From assembly GCA_030562195.1 (NCBI GenBank), contig CM060200.1, positions 6,014,001-6,078,000 of the forward strand: 64,000 bases of DNA, read 5' to 3'. A program made the translations under genes and the position numbers. This document shows, piece by piece, positions 26,801 through 41,800 of the stretch. The notes below the pieces were generated by a model. That model was not told where the DNA came from and ran no database searches. It saw only the letters and a list, made by a program, of their open reading frames with translations. Each line of letters opens with the position of its first letter. Positions within the stretch are counted from its first letter, which is position 1. Source of the stretch: Nipponacmea schrenckii. Lineage: Eukaryota > Mollusca > Gastropoda > Lottiidae.

Positions 26801-29800
26801 AATTGAAGCGATAAACATCATAAAGATGATTAAGAAATCAACAAAGTGTAGAAATTGGGCCAATTGGTCAATTCTTCATTCGTCAGTAAGACTTAACTCT
26901 CATCGACTCTCTTCCCTATAAGGGAAACAATAACTTTAAGGAACACATATTAGCTGGATATTGAAGTGGCTCAAACAATGGGTCTTAAATTTTTTAGGGT
27001 AAAATAACCGATAGCCCTTCATTTTTCTATGTGAGTATTTATTTCTATATTGGTGTAAATTATACAGAATAACTTAATTTTGTGAGCAGTATAGTGTAAA
27101 TCGTTTCGTATCCTCTTTGATAACATTTAATTTTGTCATCACCGAAAACTAAAAAAATAGTGCAAATTTGTCCATTCTACCAAACAGCTCTATATGAATG
27201 ATCCAAAATCATGTTGATATACTTCCTCTGCTCCTATACACAATGCCAAATTATTTTGTATTACCGTGGATTTTTCTCAAATTATAGCATGTAAGACAAT
27301 GTAAGAAAACATATATTTGGACGATATATGATGTATGCATATGGGTCACAAGACCTACACAAGAAACATGTGGACGGGAAAAATGTGTGGTATTCGTTTT
27401 TCAATTGCATTGATTCCAGTCCATTTGTCAGAGATTTGACAACAAAAACTACTCTTGATAATGGCTTTCCTTTCACTATTATGTGATGTTAAAAAACAAA
27501 GAAGAGATTCCAGCCCACTAAATCGAGAAGGAAAACATTAAATCTTTTACTGTTATTAAACTACTTGACGAAGTACACCGGTAAAGTAAATAAATGTTGT
27601 AATTTAGGACTTATTACATATTCATTGAATTGTACCAGCAGAACATGCATACAATTGACAAGTTTACTTCGTTAAACTGTAACGCGTTTTGTCACGCATC
27701 TCCTTAGACTGCTAAATAAATAGTTCGTTTAGTAACTTGGAACAGATGTATGAACATTTGCACTGAATACTAATATTTCTGAAAACTTACCAACCAACTG
27801 ACGTTTTTGCTAATTGCCTTATTTGCACTGTCTTTGGAACTTCTTGACATCTTATAGTTTAATTTTTGGAACAAAACCTTTTACCACTCAATATGTAATT
27901 TTTGGCACGAAACATTACCACCCATATTTAATACCCCGTTACATCTCTATCCAAATCTATGTCCATTTGTAGTTTTGGCATCATATTAATACGTTTGACT
28001 ACTTGATATGAAGTTTATTGTTCGGTATTACTCTGAACATCGCTAAAGTCATACCATTATGTTCATTTGAGGTTATGTGACCACACATGTATATGAGACG
28101 CATTACTTGTGTTTGTCCAATAGTCTGTTCTTCTGGATTTGAAATCTTTATTAAGTACATATTTAAGTATGAAATTCTCATGGTATGATAAACCAAATGT
28201 TTATCAACGTATTCGGAGTTTAACAGACTGGACAGTAAAACAACAAACAGAGGAATGTTAAAAGTGTAGTAGGTGTACAACAAACCGATTACACTGTTTA
28301 TCATTATTTTAAATCGCTCTGAACTCACGATCTTTCTATATACCCACACCACCTTATCATCACAGTATTTACAGGTTTTTTTCGAGAAGACCTTGCTGTG
28401 TACTGAGATTTTCAGATCTTGATCTATATCTTGGGTGTCTATATTAGTTCTAGTGAAAATCACCAGAAAAAATCTCTAGGGACGATGACTATTGACCGGT
28501 TAGATTCCTGGATGGTTAAATACATACTTATCTTGATACACACTTTTTAATTAGAAACTCCAAAATTCCAATAAATTGCAATTATTTCAAAATCATAATA
28601 TGGGGGCTCATAATAGGATCTTACATTATTAATCGGTGGATATTGAAAAATCACTATTGCATATTGAAAAGTATAATATACGAACCTTCTGAAATTTGCC
28701 ATTACTTCACCAATTCATTTATAAAGGAAAAAAGATAGAAAAATCTTGCTCACTTGCAAGATGAATTGTAAGATTAAGTCACCTTTGATGTAGAATAGTA
28801 CGCATAATTGACAACTAGTAGTCTATAATCAAAATAATAAAGCAGATTTCTATTGGTATAACAAGCTCAAGTAGTCCATAGTGTGTTGTATTAAGACCAA
28901 TATTCCCCTTCCTGATAAAGTGATAAGCCCTGGGCGTTTGATTTGCTATGGTTGTTATTCACTTGATCTGTCTTCTATTACCAATGTTTCAAGTTTGAAC
29001 ACAGATTCTGTGAGATGGAACACTCACTGTATACCATTGATAACATATTTAACCAACTAGATTTGTGAAGTGTTCAAGTTAACATGGGAAGAAAGGTGCG
29101 CTGAGAATGTAGTTGATATCAGTGAACATTGTACACAAGTTGTCTTAAAGTAGAGGAACTTCGGTGTTTCGGTTATACCACCTATAGATTCTCAATACTT
29201 GTATGATAGAATTTTAGGGTTATAAATGAATTCAGTAAATAAAGTTCATATAGGACTCATGACTTTATTTAGAAACTTCTTCCCTTTCAATATTGAGAAT
29301 TGTTAAAGCATATAGATACTTCAGCTTGTAAATAGTTCTAGCCCCTGTTTCCACAAGATTTCAGTCTAAAAATAGCTGCCCTTCAAATGATATTCGTATT
29401 GTGTCATTAATTAATGCACTTTAGATGAGGTTGCAAGAACCATCCGCTGTCTATTTTAATTGGTACTTGAACCTTGTCCACAAATGCTTCCGATTATCAC
29501 AAAAGATCTCGAAGAGAATTCCCAGGAGCAATAGCACTAAATGTTAGTAGTGTACAGAGATCAGATTATTAGAATGGTACCAACAGTGCCTGAAGGAATG
29601 TGTATAGTCATCAGCTGTATTAGTAGTAAGCATGTTACCAATGACCACATGGTACTAGTGTATTATTATTATAATGAGACTAATTGAGGGGCTTTAGTCA
29701 CTAGAATTACAGACAATTATATCTTTTATTTCTAAGAGTCTTTAATCTCATCTCTTTAATTCTCATAAGTTACCTGATTATCGTGCAATGGTGCTATTAT

Positions 29801-32800
29801 TATGTTAACTGTTCAACAGTTCCATGTGTAACGAGGGAATCACTTCGTGGAGGATAACAAGAAATGGGAGTGGTAAATAAAATTTGGAAAGTCCAAAGCT
29901 GGTCACGTTTTCATCTTTATGTGACATTAGATCTGACAGTAATAACAATCTCTGAACATTCGAATATGATGGAAAAGCAGAACTTAAAGAAAAGAAATCA
30001 TCTCAACCAAAACATCCAATCACCATTCCTGTTCACATCATTAAGGTTAACTTTCTTTGGACATCAGACTCCTCTCAAATTAGAACTGAGATACCTATGA
30101 CTCGGCGGTTGATATAGAAAGGGCCTCATATTATTTAGTCTCGAAATGAGCTGTTAGAGCAGTCGGTGGCTGTCGGGGGATTATAGTCAGCACTACTGAT
30201 AATATCATGGTAAAGTCTTCCATTGCCACCGTTTGTTAAGCCTATCTGGATGTAATCTCTGTTCTATAATAACAGTAAATACAATTTGTAGCTGAGTACA
30301 TGTTCGTATATTTGACACAAGTTGGAAGGCTGCTGATTTTCTAAGCATTGGCATTATACATCTCTTTGTCCTGTATTAACAGTTCTTTTGATATAGATTT
30401 TGACTTCTAACGAGAGATGAACTAACTGGAAATGATATCTTGATTTGTCTACTATTTAATGGCCTTATGGTTCAACAAATAATGTCTAAGACCACGAAAT
30501 AATCATTTAAATTCGTAATATCCAATATATTGACATTTATCTGTGTTGTGAAAAAAGACAATAATTTGCGTGATGGCTGAAAAAATCATTAGATTTTGAT
30601 AATTGGGGAGTTGTATGTGTGTATGGTGAAGCCCGGTGTGACGGATTGCGTGTTAAAACTATAATTATAGTTAATACAAAAATTACCACCATCAAAGTGG
30701 TAGAAGATTGATATAAAACTGTTGTTTAGTAGCTTATACAACAATTGTTAACATCCATTTTATCATCCTTATTATATTAAAGTTATGTTACTCTTATATT
30801 TCAGGCAGGGGGAAGTGGTGGGAGATCTGTATTCATATAGATTGCAAGATATATTCTCAAAACATGCATCAAATTTTACCATGTTCCAGTCAGACGTCTG
30901 TAGCTTTTTGCAATAATCTACTAAATCTAACAGTTGCACTAATGGCGTATTATAAGGCTCAGCAGTTGAGCTTTCATTAAACAGATAACTATTGCTGGGA
31001 CCATAAATATCTACGAATCGGTTCAAATTTTTTACTATTATGAAGTATTTCTGTCAAGGTCATTTTCACGCCCCCAAACCTAATATGTCCATAGCTTTAA
31101 AGAAATGGTCAGATTGGTTAAGTTGAACTGAAAATAATTATATTACTAACAAAACATACGTGTTCACTAGAATCCACTTGTGTCCAATTCTATTAAAAAA
31201 AAACAACAATTTATCATTTTCCTATCAGAATTGTTGAAAGAAGAAATAGAAAAAATATGATTTATGTTTCGATATTGATTTCAGTTCCTAATTGTTTTTC
31301 CTATTTTGTCTCAGATTTATATTCCTTTAGTTTGTCGGGACAGTGAAAGTCCCAAAATGGCTGGCATATTTTTACTCCATGTTCTGTTTTCAGTAGATCG
31401 TTGAAGCTGGAGATACGCCTCCACAATCGAATTAACTAAGATCTGGGTTTTTTTTCATATACAACGCCAATATTTGAACCCATATTAAAAAAAAATCAGG
31501 CGAAACTACATAGAAAACTGAACATATCTTGCATAACTCACAACAGACTAATAACGCACGATCATACGATTCCTTAGACACCATCAAATCTTGTGACCAG
31601 TTAATGTTAATCTAAGATTTCAATTGCCTTTATAGTGCAAAACTTAGGGGTTTGTCTTACTTAAAATATAACATAATTAATAGAACAATGCAGAGAGAAA
31701 AAACGAAATAGGAAAATAACTTGTCATAAATCAAAGACGTGTCTACCAAATCGACATGTGTTGGCATCATGTATAAAAGACTAAGATCTCTATTTAAAAG
31801 TCTGGTATTATGGCATCATTAAAGGCTCAGGTAGAATAACATTTATTGTATTAAGGTAGCTGTGGAGATAACAAGGAGATTATGTACCATGTCAAACAAT
31901 GAAATATGAGCGTTATTACATTCCTAATACGTATAAACAAATATAGTTTAATACATCAAAACGAATGTAGTTTATATCTTTGAATTGCTAAAACCTTTTT
32001 CATTGTTGGGAATGAAAATCATGTTTCTTTTTCTTTTTTTAATCAAATTCCCAATCTGTTTGAGCAGAGATTGGTTTCTTTAAAATATCATATTATAGCT
32101 TGTGATTCTCAAATATCTAATTGGTATATACTTAAGTGCTATTTAGAAAATAATTCTCACGTGACTGTATAATCATATAACCTAGTCTGAAGTGGGATAT
32201 TATAAACAAATTAATAGAGTATAAATAGATCCCCGGGGGCAGGGGACGTGTCAGATTGTACTCTAGGGAGTCGTAGTGGCAGATAGAGGCCCGGATTCTC
32301 ACCTTGGGGCTAATTGTGTAAGAAATTAACCCACAACTGTATGAACTGTTAGTATTATACAGTCTTACGCCATAGTGTATTACTAACTGACTAAACAATT
32401 AGTGGACCAGTGACCAGTGTATTGTAACAAATCCTACCAATAATATTATTATGACCAATCGGGTTCATTTCGTTTCCAACATCAACATGGAAATTGGTAT
32501 ATGTGAAATGAGAATAAGGCATACGCGCAAAGTACCGATGCAAGATATAAGAATTTCAATTGCTAAGAAGCTTTGTAATGTTTAGCTGGTTTTAAGAACA
32601 TAAAGAAACACTGCGAAATATTTCCGTCTAACGGTTTTTCATACTGACGTCAAGATTGCAACTGCAAATATTTGGTGTGTATAAATCGCATGATATACAA
32701 CCCTAACCTGTCAATTTTTTAACCCATAATTTCTTTTGATAAAACCCTAGGAAATGTTTGAAACTTTATGGCTGTCGATCTCTTTGATAAATTTCATAAT

Positions 32801-35800
32801 TCACCAAGAAAAAATCGGGATGAAAAGTTGAAGATAATATCGACTGTAAATGCCAGATGTTGGATTTTTTACCTTTTTATTTGTGTGTTGAGATTCCAGG
32901 TAGAAAGGCCATCATACTTTCACAAAATACCTCTTTCACATTGTGTATTTATTTATAATTTATGTCACTCACTAAGATGTTTAGATTCTATCAACTGCAT
33001 GAGAAATAGAATGTTGATTACATTACCATTTGACTTTCAATCACACTCTAGACTAGATGCCAATTTAAAGGAATAGAATCTTGCAATCACATTGTGAAAC
33101 TCGCATTCATCGCATCAATCCAAGTCAAATATCAGTATTACAAATCGTCTAAAAGTTATAGACATCCAATTTCATTCCAGGTGAAATGAATGACAAAGCT
33201 ATCATTGTGTCTGATGAGTGCATTGTTTCTTCATTATCACTTGAACGCTATGTTTACAGAAGTTAGCTTGTCAAACCCTGACCGATCAAGTAGGCTGACA
33301 TGGAGCCATATCTTATTCAGATTAATGTATCAACTAAAACCTCTACCTGTATCTTATTGATAGATCTGTTAGGTATAATCCGACTTACGTATTAAAGCAT
33401 AAGATCAAATCTGTTATCATAAACGACAGAACAGAATAACTATTGTTAACATTTTGTTTTTTAGATTATTATTAACCAGATCAATATTTCAATTGATGAT
33501 TTGATAAAAATGACAGATTAATTAAACAAAGTTTTGATATGAATTACCAGACAATCGTCCTTTACGTATATCTGTTTCAAATAATTCTAATTAAAGATTT
33601 ATATTCCATTCCACAATATTGACAATTCATTTAACTTTTCCCTTAATGATAAATCATTAAACATTTGCTTTTTGTATTGATCTAAACACTTGTCATAATC
33701 TATGCACTTTGATTGATTTTTGCACCAGGATGTACTAGATCAAATTCGCACGGTACATTGTCTGTCAAATGATGATAAGTATTTTTGTTAAAACATTTGC
33801 AAAAAGCATGACCTTGCTCTCCTGATCAAACGTTCTAAACAGACCTTGCCCAATGCTTCGCTAAATAGTATTATTCAACTCGTTTGATAAATACTCTTTT
33901 CAATTAGCATCTCGTGTACCTTCAATTGTAATAGATCTTAGTAATTTAAGCAATTTCAACAAGGCAATTTTCTAGACAGAATTAACAACCACTTTCACTC
34001 GAAAACTTTGAAATATTCTTTAATTCTTTAAGAGTTTTGATCAAGTGCCAATAAGGAAAGAGCTATTTGAGTTAATTATCCTTTGTTAGAAATGATTTTG
34101 AATGGTAACAGACGCTTCAACAATAAACCCATTGATATCAAAATAACGCATGGGTAGTAGCTTCCAGTTCAATTGTCAGGTCTTCCGTGCCCGAGGGGTC
34201 GTGAATATCAAGGGATGGAGTATTTCAAACTGTTTCAGTATCTACTATGGATAATACCCGCGGCAAATTCCCGGAAGGCTCCTGAGTGATCTTTTCCTTA
34301 TCAACATCAATTCCCATAGTCTGGGTTTGCTTTTAAAACACATACCTTGAGGACAATGAGAACAGGATGAAGTTGAACATAACCCCAAAAATTATTTCAA
34401 TCGGTGAATTGTACATACATATTGTTGACCGTCAACAAGGTCCGGGATGGAACCTATGAGCTAGATGCAGTTTATGCAGCAATTAGCAATTCCTTGCCTG
34501 CAGAAACCATGTGGCCTTTTCCTAAAGATTATGAGTTAACCTTAACGTCTTTGGAGACCTCGCGATTCAAAAGTACACTGAAAATAGCATCGTGGTCTCG
34601 GATATAAGATTAATATCCAGAGAACTTTCCAGAACTACATCTACCAGTTGATTATTGATAGCCTGAAGCACCATCTCTCAAGTAGATACAAAGTTTGCTA
34701 CATGTGTTGTTGATAGTGAGAAGCAGGTTGGGTTAGTCGTCACAACATCTTAAGGTCATAGTAAACATGTTTTAACATGTGTGGATCGTCAAAGTCTATG
34801 TTCAATGATAATATGTGCTTTTATATAGTATATCTTGAAACGCTACTAATACATCTCTTATGGAAGGTTGTGTGCATTGAGTTAGGATACGAAGCAGTTA
34901 CTAAAAGTTCATCTTTTTACCATGCCTGAATTTGTACCTTACAGAGTGGCCCTTCGATGGAAAATTGGAAAATGAAGAAAAAAACTTTTTGTGGAAAAGC
35001 ATTATGTGTATACAGCCATTGCATTGTGAACAGAAAATTTCAATTTAAGAAAAGTTAAAACCTGACAACGTCCACTCTGATTCACATTATAGATCAATTT
35101 TCATAGCACCCAGTTCTAGCTTCCCTACATGGTAATACATGTACAATGCATTCATTTGAAATTAATCAATCGTATGAAATCTGAGACAGAAAACTACCGT
35201 CTTGAAAACCAGACATCATTTCAACTTTCAGAAAAGATTTAAGTCTCTTTTGTCCAGATATTGATGCTTTTGAAAATTAAGAGAATCAATTATTTCATTG
35301 TCACGCATGTTGCTCACGCAAACCGCCCTTGACGATCGACTGGGTACAATAATTTAATCACCAGAACATTCTCATTTCATTGCATAATTTATTCTATCAT
35401 TCTATTTCAATATTAAACAACGTTACAGTGTTTCTGTAGACACAGATCTCTTTCTATTTAAAAGAGGTGATTAAAATTAAAATCGTAACTGAAGCCAACA
35501 ATGTTATGGTCCAAACATATATAGTAAATCGATGAAGCCTGTATATAATGCGTAGAGGCAACCAAGAAACTCATCGGACAATTTTGGTATCATCGCCAAC
35601 ATTATAATACGAAATCGCACGAAAGATTACTTAAGTCTGCATTGATCATTATAGGTGCTACCTATAATTGTCTCTGGACATTTACTATGAAAACAATCAA
35701 GATAAGTCAGTAATTTTATAATATGATAATTTATTGTTGGTTATAGTGTTAGACCAAATACTTGAAGAATGTTTGAGACCTTGGAAGCTTTTGGCCGCTT

Positions 35801-38800
35801 TAAATTCCTTTTCAGTCCAAACCAAAACTATTACATCAAAAGTAGCATCTATCAGATTCCTTTGGTAGCGAACTTCTCAGCTATAAGCCAACCAACCTAT
35901 ACCTAAGCTAATCAACATCTGAATCGGCTCAGGCCAGTTAATGTTTTTAAGAAAATTAAAGAGGGGATGATGGGCATAAATCCATCTGAAATTTATTGTG
36001 TCTACCAAAATAATTCCACCTGTGATCAAATCAAAGTTAAGACTGGACACTACCCATAACAAATAACAAGATGTCAAAATACTGGCATGATAGAAAGTAA
36101 CTGGAAGAAATCAAGATAAGACATTAAGGAATCTTTAGTTATCAGGAAAAATGAAGAACATGTCTTAGAAAATACGGTAGTAAGATTTCTGGTTGTTTTA
36201 TAATAATAATTCAAATGTCACTCGTGTATCAAATGATCGACGTAATATCCCCTTCTGTGATTTAAAGCTACGATGTATTCATACCGTTCCCAACACATTC
36301 AATGTCTGTCTTGGTGTGTTTTTGGCTTGAAATAAAGAATTTATTTTTTGTAAATATCAAATTTTGGCGTCTTAACTCCCGAAAGAATGTTCATTCATTG
36401 CCATACAAACTCGCCAAGTATGAGAAAATATAAAAAGTAGGAACTTCTTTTGATTTTTATGTGCTAAAATCATGACCTTTGTACCGTGTTTCCTGCCAAA
36501 TATTAATTTGACCGAATCAGCTCAAAATTGAACGTGGCGACCTAGACTCTGGTTTGATTTGCGAAAAGTGATTCTCTATTGAAGAAATTACGTTGTATTT
36601 AGATGGTTTACGACTAAGATTTTGTCGATTTGGTCTATGGAACTCAGGAGAATATCGTGGCTTTAAAATCCCCTGGCACTAACTGTTCTGTTATTATAAA
36701 CAGATTCGGGTATTTATTTTATGTGTGTGATTTATTGAAAGCAATAGACTACAGGTCATGTTATTCGGGTGAATAAAGGGTGTCAATATTACCAAGCCAA
36801 ATGCTATAACAAATCAGGAGATTAGTAACATTATCAATGCAATATGCTGTAATCAGGTCTGGATTATCCAGACGCCCAATCGTACAACTTTTCATTGAAG
36901 ACAGACTTGCTAATCTTGTCTAAGTAAGACATTTTCTATGGCACAAATGAATTAAAGATTGAGAAAGTGATGTAAATATTTTATTTAATTTAACACATAA
37001 GCCACAGGTCATGATAATCTATTGAGATTAACTACGCAACAACATGTGTAAGTAATACATAGGAAGAGTTTTTGGAAAATGATATTATATTTTTTTTTAT
37101 TAAATATAAAGCAAAACCTGAAATTTAAGGATTCTCAAATTCCCAAAAAATAAATTGACTCTCGGTGACCAAAAATAGCCAGAATATACTTGTAAGCCGA
37201 AAATGAATCAGCATGGATATAGCAATCGCCTCTAGATCTTTAACTAAACCGGTCGAACATGCCAGGGCAGGACAAGGTTAATCCCCGTTACAGTCATTTT
37301 TCCATCCACGCTAAGTTTATCTTTTCAGATTTTTTAGTTAAAGCTAATAAAGATTCTCATGACGTAATATTATCAACAAATAGTGATATGTTCATTTAAG
37401 ATATTTATCATCAAAGCACGTTTGTCTGCACAATATTGGGTGAGGCCGAGAGGTATATCAATGTACGCTTGATTGTAGAGATTTAATCAAAGAGATTGTG
37501 GTAATTAATACAGATCGTATCTTCGGTGGTTTCATTAGTGCATGTAGCCATTCCGATACCTGTAATGGGGGTTAAAACCACGTTTAAAACAGATTGACAT
37601 CTAATTACAGTATGCTGAGTGGCAGACTAGTATAGGGTATGGCTAGTTTCCGAATTTTTAGTAGTGTCCAGAAGGTAGCAATGTGACGGAGTAGATTGTC
37701 TTTAATTCTGTCTCTTTGTATAACTCTCCATAGAAATAATAGTAAATGTTTTAAAGCATATGGGGTTTCAAGGTTTCTAGAGGCTGATCCGACATTGTCC
37801 CCACCTCCTCGTTCTTACCATTGAGTATAGTGAAAGAATCGTCCATCAGCCTCTCTCCTATTCGGTATATCAACATGACCCCCTTACCCGATGATTCATA
37901 GAAAGAATAAAACTATATCAAAGAGCTGTACCTAAAATGTTCCTAAGGATATTGATTTTGCTGGACATAATATCAGACAGTCCGATAAACCGGCCGGCCT
38001 TAAAACAATATCAGACGTACATTTTAAGAGACTGCTAACATGTACAACAAACACTCACTAAATATTAACATGACCAAGACTGCATTAACATGAGATGAGC
38101 CATGCAGATTATGTCAGAGCAATGTCAACAACCGAGGCACGAAAGATTTTCCGTCGCGCACGTAAAACAAATTACCACAAACCTGGGCAATGCTTTGATA
38201 ATCGATTGAGATTGAGAAATAAATGATTGTGCTTTTGGTGGAGAGTTTAGTAGAAAGAGTATTGCTTGTGTCAACACGAATATAAACTCTTTTCTACATG
38301 AGTAGTATCTAATTGATCAACTTCTTCTCTTTCATTCGGTCAAATTGATGGACAGTAATTTAGTTACAAGTCGTCTAAACTTCACTTCTCTGTAGTAATC
38401 TCTTCAACTTACACCAGATTTCTATATATCACAACTCAACCGCTTCATCATGCATAAGAATTTCCTATATCACATCTCAACCGCTATATTTCCTTTTATT
38501 ACAACTCAACCGTCTTTTATATCTCTTATATTTCTTTATATCACAACTGAATCCTTTCCTTAACTAGCAATAGATTTCTACATAATTATGAGAACCAAAC
38601 CCCTCTTCTACTAGTTATATATATTTCCCTCATCACAACCCCAATATTTCTTCATCTGGCAAAAGATTTCTATATATCACAACTCAACCCTATCTTCTAC
38701 TAGCAACAGATTTCTTTATATCACAACTCAACCCTCTCTTCTACTAGCAACAGATTTCTTTATATCACAACTCAACCAACTCCTCTTCTAGCAACAGATT

Positions 38801-41800
38801 TCTATATTTCACAACTCAAACCACTCTTTTCCTAGCAATTTAAATTGCATGGCATCACAACTCCGCTGTTTCTGTATCTAGCACCTACATCTTTGTCTAT
38901 ACAAAACAACTCAACTAAGTCTACAACTTACACCAAATTTTTAAAATTCACAACTCAACCGATTCTACAACTTACACCAAATACATTTAAATCACTACTC
39001 AGCTAATTCTACAACTTACACTAAGTTTATGATCACTACTCAACCAATTCTACAACTTACACCAAATACATATAAATCAATACTCGGCTAATTCTACAAC
39101 TTACACCGAATACATATAAATCACTACTCAGCAATTCTACAACTTACTTAATCACAACTAATCACTACTCAGCTAATTCTACAACTTACACCAATTTATA
39201 TCACACTCAACCAATTCTACAACTTACACCAATACATATAAATCATACTCAGCTAATTCTACAACTTACACAAATCTATAATCACTACCCAGCCAATTCT
39301 ACAACTTACACAAAGTTTATGATCACTACTCAACCAATTCTACAACTTACACCAAATTTTTAAAAATCACTACTCAACCAATTCTACAACTTACACCAAT
39401 CATATAAACCACTACTCAGCTAATTCTACAACTTACACAAATTTATGATCACTACTCAACCAATTCTACAACTTACACCAAATTTTTAAAAATCACTACT
39501 CAACCAAATTTTACAACTACACACAACTACACAATTTTAAATCACTACTCAACCAATTCTACAACTTACACCAAATACATATAAATCACTACTCAGCTAA
39601 TTCTACAACTTACACCAAATTTATGATCACTACTCAACCAATTCTACAACTTACACCAAATTTATATTATATAACACTATATAAAATAACTCAACATTTT
39701 CTAAATCATAAATTTTATATAATAACTCAACCGTCCCTTCAACTAGCATCAGATTTCTATATATCATAACTCAACCATCTCTACAACTAGCATCAGATGT
39801 CCATATAGGATAATTTTAACAACTGCCACCAGTTTCACATTTTTTTAAAGAAATCTGAGCTACAAATAAGTATAATAATATACTGACAATATAAGCATGA
39901 ACATCCCCCCCGCCCCAACATATTATTTTGAATACCGTTAAATCTATTGGTCTTATAATACAAAGGACATGTTGCCCTAAGTTGTGAAATAATAAGAGAT
40001 AGACAACTAATATCGCTGTTGTTCGTTTGTTTGTTTCGCCCTTTAGGTTTGTGTGTTAGAGCCTCAAGACAGAGAGTATGAACAATCTGCCAGTAGGATC
40101 AGCCAGCTAACTTCTTTGTTTTAAACACTAATCTACTGTTTACACACCTTCTATTGAGGAATTCCACTTGGTCTTAAATCAATTTACACTAATTTTGAAA
40201 GCCACGGGTTAGGAGTTAGAACAGTAACCTTTCCCAATACAAAACTTTCAGTTTATCGACATCGTGTTACAATTTTAAAAACCTTTTGGTCAACTGAGAT
40301 TTTTCAATGGAATGTGATTTTTTATTGAAGTTGATAACAACTACCTTCGTATGACGTGATGTATTTTGCATGATCGTGAATCCCTAAAAAGACATTGGAA
40401 TCCAAATTCCAAAAACGAATGAATATTCAGTTATGTTGCAACAATCTTGAATAAAAAAGATTTCAACTGATGAGACTTGCACATTAAATAAATCCCTTGA
40501 TAATTGGAAATGGAAACAGCTATTGGAAAGTACTGTTCAGTTTTCTTCATTGTGTTTTCGTAATCTTAATCTGAATCTGGTAAACCAGTAGAATTCAGTC
40601 CACATTCATTTCAACTGTTCATATTCTCTCTCTTTGGACTCTCTTTGGTCCAGTTATTTGGAAATAATTTCTTGATGTTTAAGAACCCGCCTATTAAAAA
40701 AGGGAATAAGATGGTTACAGCAAAGCAATAATAATGATCGGAATTCAGACTATCTCTGTTATTTTGATTGTCCGATTCAAACCGGATATTGATAAACACT
40801 CTGGTTGCAGACGATGAACACTACAGTTTCATTGGTTACATAAATACGAAAACCAATCGTTTGTTAGATTCACTCAACCTGAGTTTAATTCAAGCTGATT
40901 GGTGCTAATTAATCTAATTAACTAGCATACTCATACCCTCATAGTCATTTTTTTTCCAGAAATACTTGTATCTAACTTGACAAAAATCAACAATTTTTCA
41001 ATATTTTTTGCCGAGAACAATGCTGATTTCTCGTTGAGCCTATTCTCTATGTATTTGAATCCTGCCCTTACAGTAGTATCACAAAAATATATCTGACAAA
41101 GTCAAAATCGAATAAAATGTATTGCATCATGTCTGTTCTGTATGCAAGACGTTTTTCGCGTACATTATGTTAAAAGTTACGAACGTTGATACGTATACGT
41201 AGTTGGCTTGGGTTGTGAGCATCAGCTTATTTTGAACACGTTATATATAATTATGATAGTCCGAATTCATTGTTAATATTCTAAACCTGTATGCAGTCGA
41301 TTCTATTTCTAATACTAAGAACCAGCTAGAAGTAAACACATCCTTAAATACCTGCACCATGCATAAGATTCGGAATTTTAACTAATTCAATTTATTAAAG
41401 CACAATCTATAGATTCATTTAGATGAACAGAACTTTACACAAACTATTAGAAATAAAAAGGCATATTATTTCTATCGTTTGCAAAAATATGAACGGGAAT
41501 CCACTAACATCAATCAAAACTCTTGTTTCCTCTCAATTTGTCAGAATCGTGATAAATCTACTTAAAATGGTCAAATGATATTCACCAGAATTGTCAGAAT
41601 TATTCTGAATATTTACTAACAAATTAGTACATTCCTTTGATGAGAAGAAAAACGTAAAGACCAGAAATTATCTTGCTGTAAGGAATGATATATCATGTGG
41701 ACGATATAAGTATTTAGTTTAGAACTTAACATGACGGTATTCAATTTCAAGAAAATTTATACCCTTAAACTCCCCGCTGTCAAAACATACCATCTCTGGT

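Noticed and set aside
34346..34380. Alternative signal-peptide exon (MFNFILFSLSS before gtatgt) for the Ig gene
   Set aside because: The segment ends in phase 2, while exon 2 needs a donor in phase 1; joining it would destroy the LGELKPKF frame.
34404..34607. 67-codon plus-strand frame in intron 1
   Set aside because: Somewhat mixed composition, but no domain, no clear splice partners and no upstream promoter.
38400..39805. Possible CRISPR-like array of regular repeats
   Set aside because: Units are contiguous degenerate monomers without unique spacers, in a eukaryotic intron.
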